From assembly GCA_947627575.1 (NCBI GenBank), contig CANQWN010000007.1, positions 1 to 64,000 of the forward strand: a DNA stretch of 64,000 nucleotides. The letters run 5' to 3'. Of this stretch, positions 51,124-59,900 are shown piece by piece. The notes under the pieces are model-generated. The model saw only the letters and a program-made list of their open reading frames with translations, searched no databases and had not been told where the DNA came from. Within the stretch, counting starts at the first letter, position 1; the number at the start of each line of letters is the position of its first letter. Made by a program: the position numbers and the translations under genes. The DNA is from an uncultured Clostridia bacterium (GTDB lineage Bacteria; Bacillota; Clostridia; Christensenellales; Borkfalkiaceae).

Positions 51124-53437
51124 TGTCAGGCAGATCTTCGGAATAATCGCATTCCTTTGAAGAACATCTTATCTTGTCGCCCTTCTTTATAAGATAGGCG
51201 TTGCATTTGGGGCATTTTTTGCCCGTGGGTACGTCCCAGCTTAAAAATTTGCACTGCGGGTAGCCCGTGCAACCGTAATAAATTTTGCCCGTTTTGGAGC
51301 GCATCCTGCGCATCGGCTTGCCGCATTCGGGGCAGACGCCGTCCGTCTTTTCGCCCTCGCGCGCCTTGCCGTCCGGCGGGGTTTGCGGGCGTTTTGCGCC
51401 GCATTTGGGACATTCGAGATACGCCCCGTACTTGCCGCGTTTAAGCAGCATCATTCCGCCGCATTCGTGGCATATATCGCCCGTTACCTTCGCGTCTATG
51501 GGCAATATGGAAGAACATTCCGGATAGTTGGGGCAGGCGAGGAATTTGCCGAATTTGCCGCTTTTTACAACCATATTAGCGCCGCATTTGGGGCAACGCA
51601 TTTCCGAAATTTCGGTTTGCGTTTCGCTTATTATGTTGGAACAGGCGGGATAGTTGGAGCAGGCGAGATATTTGCCGTACTTGCCTATGCGGCGGATCAT
51701 ATTGCTGCCGCACTTGCCGCACTTTATATCCGTCATCTCGTCGCCGTCGGTGGAGGCGATGCGCAATTTTTCGGAAAACGAGGGGTAAAAATCGGCTATT
51801 ATCTTGTGCCAATCGCACCCGCCGTCCTCTATCCTGTCCAAACTGTCCTCCATCTTTGCCGTAAAGCCCACGTCCATAACGTCGGTGAAGTAATGCACAA
51901 GCATATCGGTTATCTGGTAAGCCACCTCGGTGGGAGCCATATACTTGCCGTCCTTCTGCACGTAAAGCCTCTTCGTCAGCACCGATATTATGGAAGCGTA
52001 GGTGGAAGGTCTGCCTATGCCCTTTTCTTCCATCGCTTTTACAAGCGAAGCGTCCGTATATCTCTGCGGGGGACGGGTAAACTTCTGTTCCTTTTCCAGC
52101 GAGCAGAGTTTAAGCGGGTCGCCCTCGTGCAGGGGCGGCAAAAGTTTTGAACTTTCCTCTTCGTCGCCGTCTGTTTTGGAAGTTTCCTGATATGCGGCGG
52201 TATACCCCGCGAAAAGCATCGATTTGCCGCTTGCCTTAAACGTATAGCCCGCGCTTTCCGCCTCTATCTGCATGGAATTGTACTGCGCTTCGGTCATCTG
52301 CGAGGCTATAAAGCGGTCGTATACAAGTTTATATACGTTATAGTGTTTTTTATCCAAACTGCCCTTTACGCTGGCAGGGGTAATTTCAAGATTGATGGGG
52401 CGGATTGCCTCGTGCGCGTCCTGCGCGCCCTTTTTGGTGGCGTAATAGTTGGGCTTTTCGGGCGCGTACTCTTCGCCGTAGTTCCGCTTTATGAAGTCTA
52501 TCGCGGAAAGCTGCGCCTCATGCGATACCCGCACGGAGTCGGTACGGATATAGGTTATAAGCGCGATATGGTCGCCGCCGACGTCCATACCTTCGTACAA
52601 ATGCTGCGCCACAAGCATTGTTTCGGGGGAGGACATTCCGTATTTGTTGGAAGCGTCCTGTTGCAAAGAGGAAGTTGTGAAAGGCGCGGGGGCGTGCTGT
52701 TTTACAACCCCTTTTTTCACCTTTGTAACTTTAAATTCGTTTTCCTTTACCTTGCTTTCAAGCTGTAAAGCAAGTTCCTTGCCTATGCTTTTGCCGCTCT
52801 TTTTAAGCTGATATACCGCTTTGAAGGGCGAATATTTAGCCGGCGTATCCTGCAAATATGCGTTGAACTGCCAATACTCTTCGGGCACAAACGCCTGTAT
52901 TTCGCGTTCCCTGTCCACAATAAGCCTCAACGCGACGGACTGCACCCTGCCCGCCGAAAGCCCCGTGCGTATGCGGTTGTTTAAAAGGGGTGAAAGTTTA
53001 TAGCCCACCAGCCTATCCAGAACCCTGCGCGCCTGTTGCGCGTCCACAAGGTTATAATTTATCGTGCGGGGATGTTTAAGCGCATTCTGCACGGCGGCGG
53101 GAGAAATTTCGTTGAATTCGATTCTGTTGGGGCTTTTCGCGTCCAACCCCAACACCGTCTGCAAATGCCAGCTTATAGCCTCGCCCTCGCGGTCGGGGTC
53201 GGTTGCGAGATACACTCTTTCCGCCCTCTTCGCTTCAGCCGAAAGCCGCTTTATAACCTCCTTTTTGTTGGGGGTTATTTCATACCTCGGCTCGAAATTC
53301 TGCGTCACCTTAACGCCCAGCGTCCTTTCGGGCAAATCCCTTACGTGCCCGCCGGAAGCGTCCACCTTGTACTTGCCTTTAAGGTATTTGGAGATTGTCT
53401 TTGCCTTTGAAGGCGATTCCACTATTATCAGGTCCAT
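51116..53437 (-). CDS. topA: DNA topoisomerase I
   Basis: Type IA topoisomerase relaxing negative supercoils, 773 residues. TOPRIM domain with IVESPSKAKTI and acidic triad TDPDREGEA, active-site tyrosine in ITYIRTDSVRVS, followed by five C-terminal zinc-ribbon units (CGKCGSNM, CPKCGANM, CHECGGMM, CPECGKPM, CPKCNAYL). Four or fewer ribbons are more usual. Its position before trmFO is conserved. GAGGATAT precedes the ATG. Confidence 0.96.
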   Translation of the reverse strand: MDLIIVESPSKAKTISKYLKGKYKVDASGGHVRDLPERTLGVKVTQNFEPRYEITPNKKEVIKRLSAEAKRAERVYLATDPDREGEAISWHLQTVLGLDAKSPNRIEFNEISPAAVQNALKHPRTINYNLVDAQQARRVLDRLVGYKLSPLLNNRIRTGLSAGRVQSVALRLIVDREREIQAFVPEEYWQFNAYLQDTPAKYSPFKAVYQLKKSGKSIGKELALQLESKVKENEFKVTKVKKGVVKQHAPAPFTTSSLQQDASNKYGMSSPETMLVAQHLYEGMDVGGDHIALITYIRTDSVRVSHEAQLSAIDFIKRNYGEEYAPEKPNYYATKKGAQDAHEAIRPINLEITPASVKGSLDKKHYNVYKLVYDRFIASQMTEAQYNSMQIEAESAGYTFKASGKSMLFAGYTAAYQETSKTDGDEEESSKLLPPLHEGDPLKLCSLEKEQKFTRPPQRYTDASLVKAMEEKGIGRPSTYASIISVLTKRLYVQKDGKYMAPTEVAYQITDMLVHYFTDVMDVGFTAKMEDSLDRIEDGGCDWHKIIADFYPSFSEKLRIASTDGDEMTDIKCGKCGSNMIRRIGKYGKYLACSNYPACSNIISETQTEISEMRCPKCGANMVVKSGKFGKFLACPNYPECSSILPIDAKVTGDICHECGGMMLLKRGKYGAYLECPKCGAKRPQTPPDGKAREGEKTDGVCPECGKPMRRMRSKTGKIYYGCTGYPQCKFLSWDVPTGKKCPKCNAYLIKKGDKIRCSSKECDYSEDLPDNE

Positions 53438-53458
53438 AATATATCCTCACATATTGCG

Positions 53459-54517
53459 TCAGACTGCGGAAAATCTGTTTCCGCCCAGCCGCGCCACAAA
53501 TCCTTTTATTTCCAGAGAAGAAAGCAACGGAAGCAACATATATACGGGCGTGCCCGTCTTATCGGCAAGGGTCGGCACAAACACTTCGCCCATAGCGCGT
53601 ATAGTTTTAAGCAGCTTTGCCTCTTCTTCGCTTAAATCGCTTTTTCTGCCGCCGAAACTCAATCCGAATTCGCCGAATATATCCTTTTCCGAATCGCACA
53701 GTTTCGCGCCGCGTTTTATAAGCGCGTTACAGCCCGCGCCCGTCTGTATGCCCGGAGTATACGGAAAGGCGAACACCTTTTTGCCGTATTCCGCAAGTTT
53801 TTCCGCCGTAATAAGCGCGCCGCTTTTTTCTCCGGCGGAAACTATCAGTCCGCCCTCGCACAGCCCCGCTATTATCCTGTTCCTCTCGGGGAAGCGGTAG
53901 GCGCGCACGTCGGTCTGCGGCGGGTATTCCGAAACCGCAAGTCCTTTACCCGCAATTTCGTCTATCAGTCGCTTGTTCATTGCGGGATAGGCGTAATCGC
54001 AACCGTACGGCAGAACGCACACGGCGCCCCCGCCTTTAAGCGCGCCCTCCGCGGCGGCTGTATCCGCGCCGTCCGCAATGCCCGTAACCACGGCAAATTG
54101 CGAACACAGGCTTTCGCTTATCCTGCGGCACAGCGCAATCGCCTGCGGAGACGTCCTGCGGGAACCCACCACGGCGAAAAGCCTGCGGGAAAGCAACGAC
54201 GTATCGCCTTTGACGTAAAGCGCCGCGGGCGGATCGGGTATACGTTTCAGAGAGGGCGGGTATTGCTTTGAAAAATACGTAACGCATTTTACGCCTCTCT
54301 TATCCAGCCCGCCCAAAACTTCGCGGCGGTAATCCCCGTCGTAAAACAGGGCTTTCACTTTATTATATACGCCGCCGCCGTGAGTTTTAATCAGTTCAAA
54401 CGATTGTTTTACAAAATCTTCGGGGTTTGCGCGCAAAGCCCGCCTGAACGCCGCGGATATATCCCGCATGCTATCGAACAGTATTACGGCAAGTTCCGCG
54501 GGGGAATATTCCGTCAT
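53459..54517 (-). CDS. dprA: DNA processing protein DprA
   Basis: Loads RecA onto incoming single-stranded DNA in transformation. The ATG at 54517 overlaps the comM stop (ATGA) and gives 352 residues; a TTG at 54532 is less likely. Rossmann-like core with VGSRRTSP, VVTGIADGADTAA, LPYGCDYAYP, and RFPERNRIIAGL, then a C-terminal winged helix. Adjacent comM strengthens a DNA uptake or recombination theme. Confidence 0.93.
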   Translation of the reverse strand: MTEYSPAELAVILFDSMRDISAAFRRALRANPEDFVKQSFELIKTHGGGVYNKVKALFYDGDYRREVLGGLDKRGVKCVTYFSKQYPPSLKRIPDPPAALYVKGDTSLLSRRLFAVVGSRRTSPQAIALCRRISESLCSQFAVVTGIADGADTAAAEGALKGGGAVCVLPYGCDYAYPAMNKRLIDEIAGKGLAVSEYPPQTDVRAYRFPERNRIIAGLCEGGLIVSAGEKSGALITAEKLAEYGKKVFAFPYTPGIQTGAGCNALIKRGAKLCDSEKDIFGEFGLSFGGRKSDLSEEEAKLLKTIRAMGEVFVPTLADKTGTPVYMLLPLLSSLEIKGFVARLGGNRFSAV

Positions 54518-56037
54518 AACTGCGCTTCCCAACTGCGGTAGCCTGCGGCTTCCAACACGTGTTCGGGCAAAATTTCCGCCGAAAGCTGTAAATCGGCTAT
54601 CGTGCGCGCAACTTTTATTATACGCGAGCGGGCGCGCGCCGAAAGGTGCAAAGTTTCAAAAGCCTGCCTTAAAATATCTTCGCATTCCTTTGAAAGTTTG
54701 CAGTATTTTTTAATCTGCCTTTCGCCCATATTCGCGTTTACGGAAATGCCCTCGCCGCGGAACCTTTCGCGCTGTATGGCGCGGGCGCGTTCAACCCTCT
54801 GTTTTACGGCGGCGGAACTTTCCTCTTTGGTATCGGAAGCGAGGTCGTCGTATTCCACGCCGTCCACTTCCACCTGCAAATCTATCCTGTCAAGCAGAGG
54901 TCCCGAAATTTTGCTTCTGTACCTCTGTATCTGCGAGGGGGTGCAGGTGCAGGTTTTATATGCCGAACCCAGATTGCCGCACGGGCAGGGATTCATGCTT
55001 GCGCACAGTATAAAGTCCGCGGGATATGTAACCGCGCCGCCCGCGCGGGTTATCGTTATAACCCTGTCCTCAAGGGGTTGACGCAAAGATTCCAACGCCT
55101 GACGGGAATATTCCGGCAACTCGTCGAGGAACAGCACGCCCTTGTGCGCCTTGGAAATTTCGCCCGCGCGCAATTTGGAATTGCCCCCGCCGCACAGCGA
55201 AACGGTGGTGGCGGTATGGTGGGGCGAACGGAAAGGCCGCAGGGCAACTATCCCCTCTTCGGAAAGTTCGCCCGAAACGGAATGTATCTTCGTAACTTCC
55301 AGCGCCTCTTCAAACGTCATATCCGGCATAATGGTGGGTATGCACCTTGCAAGCAGGGTCTTGCCCGTGCCGGGAGGACCCGAAAGCAGTATGTTGTGCC
55401 CGCCCGCAACGGCAATTTCCAAAGCGCGCTTGGCAACTTTTTGCCCCTTTACCAAACTGAGGTCGTAGTTGTACGTGCGCGAACTTTGCGCCGCCGCAAA
55501 ACTGCGGTGCGGCACGGGATTGAACGTCTTTTCGCCCTTTAAAAATTCAACCGTCTCTTTCAAAGAGCAAAGCGCATAAACTTCGGTATCCTCTATATAG
55601 CTTGCCTCGTTGGCGTTTTTGGAAGGTATTACAAACCTTTTAAACCCTTCCGCCTTTGCGGCTATAAGCATTGGCAATATGCCCGTAACGGGTCGCAATT
55701 CCCCGTCCAAAGCAAGCTCGCCCAAAAATATCACGCCGTCGGTGGGGGCGGAAATTTCGTCCGCCGCTTTAAGTATGCTTATCGCGATAGGCAAATCGTA
55801 ATGCGAGCCTTCCTTTTTTATGTCCGCCGGGGCGAGGTTTACCGTTATCTTGCCCATCGGGAAAAACATTCCGCTGTGCTTCACCGCGGAACGCACCCTT
55901 TCCTTGCTTTCCTTTACGGCGGCGTCCGGCAATCCCACCATATCGAACGCCACAAGCCCCTTGGCTACGTCGGATTCGATTTCCACGGCAACGCCTTCCA
56001 ACCCCTGCAAGGCATAGCTCATTATCTTTGAAAACAT
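54514..56037 (-). CDS. comM: YifB/ComM family Mg chelatase-like AAA ATPase
   Basis: A 507-residue hexameric helicase-like ATPase. ComM promotes branch migration during natural transformation in other species. It has an N-terminal Lon-like domain (MSYALQGLEGVAVEIE ...), Walker A GPPGTGKTLLARC, Walker B LFLDELPEYSR and the C-terminal Mg-chelatase C-domain with LSARARSRI. AAGGGGAAT precedes the ATG. It takes the place of ylqG-sucCD in the Bacillus order. Confidence 0.93.
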   Translation of the reverse strand: MFSKIMSYALQGLEGVAVEIESDVAKGLVAFDMVGLPDAAVKESKERVRSAVKHSGMFFPMGKITVNLAPADIKKEGSHYDLPIAISILKAADEISAPTDGVIFLGELALDGELRPVTGILPMLIAAKAEGFKRFVIPSKNANEASYIEDTEVYALCSLKETVEFLKGEKTFNPVPHRSFAAAQSSRTYNYDLSLVKGQKVAKRALEIAVAGGHNILLSGPPGTGKTLLARCIPTIMPDMTFEEALEVTKIHSVSGELSEEGIVALRPFRSPHHTATTVSLCGGGNSKLRAGEISKAHKGVLFLDELPEYSRQALESLRQPLEDRVITITRAGGAVTYPADFILCASMNPCPCGNLGSAYKTCTCTPSQIQRYRSKISGPLLDRIDLQVEVDGVEYDDLASDTKEESSAAVKQRVERARAIQRERFRGEGISVNANMGERQIKKYCKLSKECEDILRQAFETLHLSARARSRIIKVARTIADLQLSAEILPEHVLEAAGYRSWEAQL

Positions 56038-56085
56038 TTTTTATTCCCCTTAACCTTCCGCGGCGAAATCCTCCGCGGGGCTATC

Positions 56086-56118
56086 AAAAAAGCTCCCGCG
56101 CAAAGCGAGAGCTTTTTT
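56086..56118 (-). terminator. Terminator of rplS
   Basis: Stem AGCTCTCGC / GCGGGAGCT on the minus strand with T6, 4 nt after the rplS stop; A6 on the other side makes it potentially bidirectional. Confidence 0.8.
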
Positions 56119-56121
56119 CTT

Positions 56122-56466
56122 TTATTTACTTTCGGTAATTTTTGCGGCTTTGCCCGTAAGTCCGCGCAGATAATAAAGTTTAGCCCTTCTTACCTTGCCC
56201 TTTCTCACTACCGTAATATAGGCTATTTTAGGCGAATGTATGGGGAACGTTCTTTCCACGCCCACGCCGAACGAAAGCCTGCGCACCGTGAAACTTTCCC
56301 TTATGCCGCCGTGCTTTTTGGCGATTACAACGCCCTCGAAGTTCTGTATTCTTTCCTTTGTTCCTTCGATAACTTTAAAGCCCACCTTTACGGTGTCGCC
56401 TACGTTGAACGAGGGCAAATCCTTCTTCATTCCCTCTTGCTCGATGGCTTCAACCAAACCTTTCAT
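56122..56466 (-). CDS. rplS: 50S ribosomal protein L19
   Basis: A 114-residue protein at the 30S-50S interface. The start at 56466 is set by GGGAGGTATAGG. Motifs: [32 protein letters not shown] and FPIHSPKI. It is the only gene between its own promoter and terminator and lies downstream of rnhB, not directly after trmD as in most Firmicutes. Confidence 0.97.
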   Translation of the reverse strand: MKGLVEAIEQEGMKKDLPSFNVGDTVKVGFKVIEGTKERIQNFEGVVIAKKHGGIRESFTVRRLSFGVGVERTFPIHSPKIAYITVVRKGKVRRAKLYYLRGLTGKAAKITESK

Positions 56467-56527
56467 CTTCCTATACCTCCCTGAAAGCGTGCGTGAATTT
56501 TCAGAGGCGCGCCCGAAGTCGAAATAA

Positions 56528-56556
56528 ATATTACCAAATCCCAACCTAAAATGCAA
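56528..56556 (-). promoter_or_regulatory. Promoter of rplS
   Basis: -35 TTGCAT (56551-56556), 17-nt spacer, -10 TAATAT (56528-56533). Leader of about 55 nt. Confidence 0.75.
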
Positions 56557-56681
56557 CTGTTTTTAAGCGAGTTTTGTGAAAATTGTGTGAAAATTGCGAC
56601 ACACCCTTTTGCAGACGGAACGCACGTTTTACGGCGGCAAACGGGTTATATATTATGGTAAGCCGCCGCCCGCGCCGCGGT

Positions 56682-57275
56682 TTAAACAAATTTACCCGTA
56701 AAAGATTTACGGTGAATGGGGCATATCCCCGCGCGTTTTATCGCGGCGATATGTTCCGCCGTGCCGTAGCCCATATTTTTGCCGAACATATATTCAGGGT
56801 ACTGTTCGGCGTATTCGCACATAAGCGCGTCCCTGTAAACTTTGGCTATTATGGACGCCGCGCCTATCGAAAGGCTTGCCGCGTCGCCCTTTATTATGCT
56901 TTTTTGGGGAATAGCTATATCCAACGTCATATTGCCGTCCACCAAAGCGAAATCGGCGGGTACGGCAAGCCCCTCTATGGCGTTTTTCATACAAAGCCGC
57001 GTTGCCTGCAATATGTTTACGCTGTCGATAATTTGCGGTTCAACGCGGCATATGTTGTAGGCAATTGCTTTTTCACGGATAATTGCGGAAAGTTTTTCCC
57101 GCTTTTTGGGGGAAAGTTTTTTGCTGTCGTCAACCCCCTCGATAATTTCAAGCGGAAGTATCACGGCGGCGCACACTACGGGTCCCGCAAGCGGTCCTCT
57201 GCCCACTTCGTCCACGCCGCACACGGCGGAAAAGCCCTTTGCGGCAAGTTCTCTTTCGTAAAAAAGTTTGTCCAT
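56682..57275 (-). CDS. rnhB: Ribonuclease HII
   Basis: Removes RNA from RNA-DNA hybrids and single ribonucleotides. The 197-residue protein has GVDEVGRGPLAGPV (D and E of the active site), DDSKKLS, LVDG and IIAKVYRD. It starts one base into the rbgA stop codon (TGATG). Confidence 0.96.
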   Translation of the reverse strand: MDKLFYERELAAKGFSAVCGVDEVGRGPLAGPVVCAAVILPLEIIEGVDDSKKLSPKKREKLSAIIREKAIAYNICRVEPQIIDSVNILQATRLCMKNAIEGLAVPADFALVDGNMTLDIAIPQKSIIKGDAASLSIGAASIIAKVYRDALMCEYAEQYPEYMFGKNMGYGTAEHIAAIKRAGICPIHRKSFTGKFV

Positions 57276-58123
57276 CAGAAAACCTCTTCCGCGTCCTTCA
57301 AAGCGTCAAGCGTTATTCTGCCCAACCTGCCTTTTCTGAAATCGTCGATGACGGCGCGTATCCCGCGTTCGTAATCGTATTCCCCGCCGCGGAGCAGGAA
57401 CGAGCGCTTTTCGCACACCCTGTCAAGCATTTCCGCGGGAGTGCCGCCCGTAACCGAATATCTCTCTTCCAGACGGCGCGGATATGATTTCCAAAGCTCT
57501 TCGAGGAGGGAAAGCGCCACTTCGTCGAGGGCGAGGATATCGTCGTTTATGCTGCCCACGTACGCAAGCCGCATCGCCGCGCGCTGATTGCCGAACGCGG
57601 GCGGCATCGTGCCGGGGGTATCGAGAAGTTCGCACCCGCCCAAACGTATCCATTGCTTTCCGCGCGTAACCCCGGCTTTATCGCCCGTGGCGGCGCGTTT
57701 GCCGCCGGCAAGCAGGTTTATAAGCGTGCTTTTGCCCGTATTGGGCACGCCCGCCACCATATATCTGAATGTGCGCGTTACGCCCTTTTCCAACGCCCTG
57801 CCGCGCTTTTCCGCGACGAGAGCGTCCATTGCGGACGTAAGCGCCCTGTTTTGCGAACTGTCCGCAGAGTTCAATTTGACGGCTTTGTAACCTTTGCTTT
57901 TAACGTACGAAAGGATTGCGTCCGCCCGCTCGTCGGCGAGGTCGCACTTGTTGAACACAAGCAAAACGGGCTTTGCGCCCGCCATACGCATAAGCTCGGG
58001 ATTGAAGGAAGCCGCGGGACAGCGCGCGTCCAGCACGAATATCACCCCGTCCGCAAGGGGGAGATTTTCGCGCATCATACGCATCGCCGCCGCCATATGC
58101 CCGGGGAACCACTGTATATTCAT
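57275..58123 (-). CDS. rbgA: Ribosome biogenesis GTPase RbgA (YlqF)
   Basis: Circularly permuted GTPase for late 50S assembly, 282 residues. Motif order is G4 (NKCDLAD), then G1 (GVPNTGKSTLI), then G3 (DTPGTMPP), as in the family; N-terminal WFPGHMAAAMR is diagnostic. AAAGGGGG precedes the ATG. It lies directly after trmD because rplS has moved. Confidence 0.95.
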   Translation of the reverse strand: MNIQWFPGHMAAAMRMMRENLPLADGVIFVLDARCPAASFNPELMRMAGAKPVLLVFNKCDLADERADAILSYVKSKGYKAVKLNSADSSQNRALTSAMDALVAEKRGRALEKGVTRTFRYMVAGVPNTGKSTLINLLAGGKRAATGDKAGVTRGKQWIRLGGCELLDTPGTMPPAFGNQRAAMRLAYVGSINDDILALDEVALSLLEELWKSYPRRLEERYSVTGGTPAEMLDRVCEKRSFLLRGGEYDYERGIRAVIDDFRKGRLGRITLDALKDAEEVF

Positions 58124-58124
58124 A

Positions 58125-58796
58125 TCATTCCCCCTTCAAAAGGTCGGGGCGGCGGGCGCGGGTAAGTTTTTCGCTCTGCTCCCTCCGCCACTTTTCTATT
58201 TCCGCATGATTGCCCGAAAGCAACACCTCGGGCACGGACTCGCCTTCAAATACGGCGGGGCGGGTATACTGCGGGTATTCAAGTCCGCTTTCGCCGAAGG
58301 TTTCGTCCACAAGCGAACGGTCGGCAATTACCCCGTCCACATAGCGCGCTATGCAATCGCAAAGCACCATTGCGGGCAACTCGCCGCCGGTAAGCACATA
58401 ATCGCCTATCGAAATTTCTTCGTCGGTGAACATATCGATGGCGCGCTGGTCCACGCCCTCGTAATGTCCGCATAGCAAAACAAGATGTTCGTAACCCAAC
58501 AGTTCGAACACCTTATCCTGCCTGAACGTTTCGCCTTTCGGCGAAAGGTAAATTCTGCGCGCCTTTCTTTCGGGGTCTACGGCGCGGAAAGCCGCGCCTA
58601 TGGGTTGGGGCATCATCACCATGCCCGCGCCGCCCCCGAAGGGATAATCGTCGCACTTTGCGTGCTTGTTATCGGCATAATCGCGGATATTTACCACTTC
58701 TATTTTAAGTTTTTCGCCGCTTTGCGCCCTGCCGAGTATGCTTTGATACAGCGGCGCGAACATTTCGGGGAAAAGCGTTAAAATCGTGATTTTCAA
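58125..58796 (-). CDS. trmD: tRNA guanine-N1 methyltransferase
   Basis: SPOUT-class enzyme making m1G37. The 223-residue protein has ILTLFPEMF, GGGAGMVMMPQP, CGHYEGVDQRA and GDYVLTGGELPAMV, forming the SAM trefoil knot. It overlaps rimM by 4 bp (ATGA). Confidence 0.97.
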   Translation of the reverse strand: MKITILTLFPEMFAPLYQSILGRAQSGEKLKIEVVNIRDYADNKHAKCDDYPFGGGAGMVMMPQPIGAAFRAVDPERKARRIYLSPKGETFRQDKVFELLGYEHLVLLCGHYEGVDQRAIDMFTDEEISIGDYVLTGGELPAMVLCDCIARYVDGVIADRSLVDETFGESGLEYPQYTRPAVFEGESVPEVLLSGNHAEIEKWRREQSEKLTRARRPDLLKGE

Positions 58797-59290
58797 ACGG
58801 AAACTTCCTTGAAACGCTTGTTGTTGACGATAATTTTTCCGCCCTCCAAATCCACTTCCGCAATCACGCCGTCCGCCGCCGCGAAGCTGACTTCGCCTTT
58901 GGGCGTTTCCAGCGTGTACACGTCTGTCTTTGCGGGCGTGACGGAAACAACTTTGCCTATATATGTTCCCTTTTCGTTGTAAACTTCCAGCCCCTCGAGG
59001 TCCACTATATAATATCTGCCCTCGGGCAGGGGCGGCGCGTCCGAACGGCGGGCAAGCACGTCCTGCCCGCGCAACAGCTCGGCGGCGTTTCTGTCCGCAA
59101 GCCCGCGCAATGCAAGATAGCCGAATTCCCCCTGCGTGCGGCAGGAAAGCACGGCATATTCCGTGCCCGCTATGATAACTTTTGCGAACGCCTTTAAATC
59201 TTCCGCAGAATCGGTAAGCGCTTTAACTTTTATCTCGCCGCGGATACCCTGCGGTTTGAGTACGGAAGCTATCGTCAACAATCCGTCCAT
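58793..59290 (-). CDS. rimM: 16S rRNA processing protein RimM
   Basis: Assists 30S head assembly around S19. 165 residues with IASVLKPQGIRGEIKV and a C-terminal PRC-barrel (YYIVDLEGLEVY). It begins 1 nt after khpA with only a weak ribosome binding site, so coupling is likely. Confidence 0.93.
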   Translation of the reverse strand: MDGLLTIASVLKPQGIRGEIKVKALTDSAEDLKAFAKVIIAGTEYAVLSCRTQGEFGYLALRGLADRNAAELLRGQDVLARRSDAPPLPEGRYYIVDLEGLEVYNEKGTYIGKVVSVTPAKTDVYTLETPKGEVSFAAADGVIAEVDLEGGKIIVNNKRFKEVSV

Positions 59291-59291
59291 T

Positions 59292-59528
59292 TCAGTTTTT
59301 TTCTTTTATTTCCACAACGTATTTTTTGCTGTCGCGAGGGGTGAAAGCCTTTACCAGCGTACGAAGCGCCTTGGCTATCTTACCCTGTTTGCCTATAACT
59401 TTGCCCATATCCGATTCCGCAAGCAAAACGGTAACTACTATCGAGTTATCCTTTTCTTCCACAAGATATTCGGCTTCGTCCTTCTTTTCGGCAAACTGTT
59501 CAACGATATACTTTATCAAATCCAACAT
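59292..59528 (-). CDS. khpA: KH domain RNA-binding protein KhpA
   Basis: A 78-residue single KH domain protein (YlqC). GKVIGKQGKIAKALR carries the GxxG loop (GKQG). Its partner KhpB/Jag binds RNA with it in other Firmicutes and affects cell division. Located between rpsP and rimM as usual; AGAGG ribosome binding site. Confidence 0.93.
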   Translation of the reverse strand: MLDLIKYIVEQFAEKKDEAEYLVEEKDNSIVVTVLLAESDMGKVIGKQGKIAKALRTLVKAFTPRDSKKYVVEIKEKN

Positions 59529-59570
59529 AATTAAACCTCTGTCCTCCGCAACGCGGTTGCGTAAAGATTA

Positions 59571-59870
59571 TCAGTCCTTCTTCTTTTTCTTGTCGTTGGT
59601 TTTGGGCGCGGACAATTTTTTGCTTGCTTCCAGCGCGCCGGCTTTAACGAGGTAGTTTTTAACCGTTTCGGTAGGCTGAACGCCCTTTGCAAGCCACTGC
59701 TTTGCCTTTTCCACGTCGATGTTGATTTCAGCGGGGTCTTTGAGGGGGTCTACGTAACCGATTTTGTCGATATACTCGCCCGACTGCGCCTTGCGCGAAT
59801 CAACTACCACGATGCGATAGAAAGGGGACTTTTTGTCGCCCATTCTCGTCAATCTCATTTTTACTGCCAT
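59571..59870 (-). CDS. rpsP: 30S ribosomal protein S16
   Basis: 99 residues, opening VKMRLTRMGDKKSPFYRIVVVDSR-type with GDKKSPFYRI and IGYVDPLKDP; the C-terminus is Lys/Asp rich (KTNDKKKKKD). GGAGAACG precedes the ATG. Part of ylxM-ffh-rpsP-khpA-rimM-trmD. Confidence 0.97.
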   Translation of the reverse strand: MAVKMRLTRMGDKKSPFYRIVVVDSRKAQSGEYIDKIGYVDPLKDPAEINIDVEKAKQWLAKGVQPTETVKNYLVKAGALEASKKLSAPKTNDKKKKKD

Positions 59871-59900
59871 ATCCGTTCTCCTGTTAATTTTATATTACCC

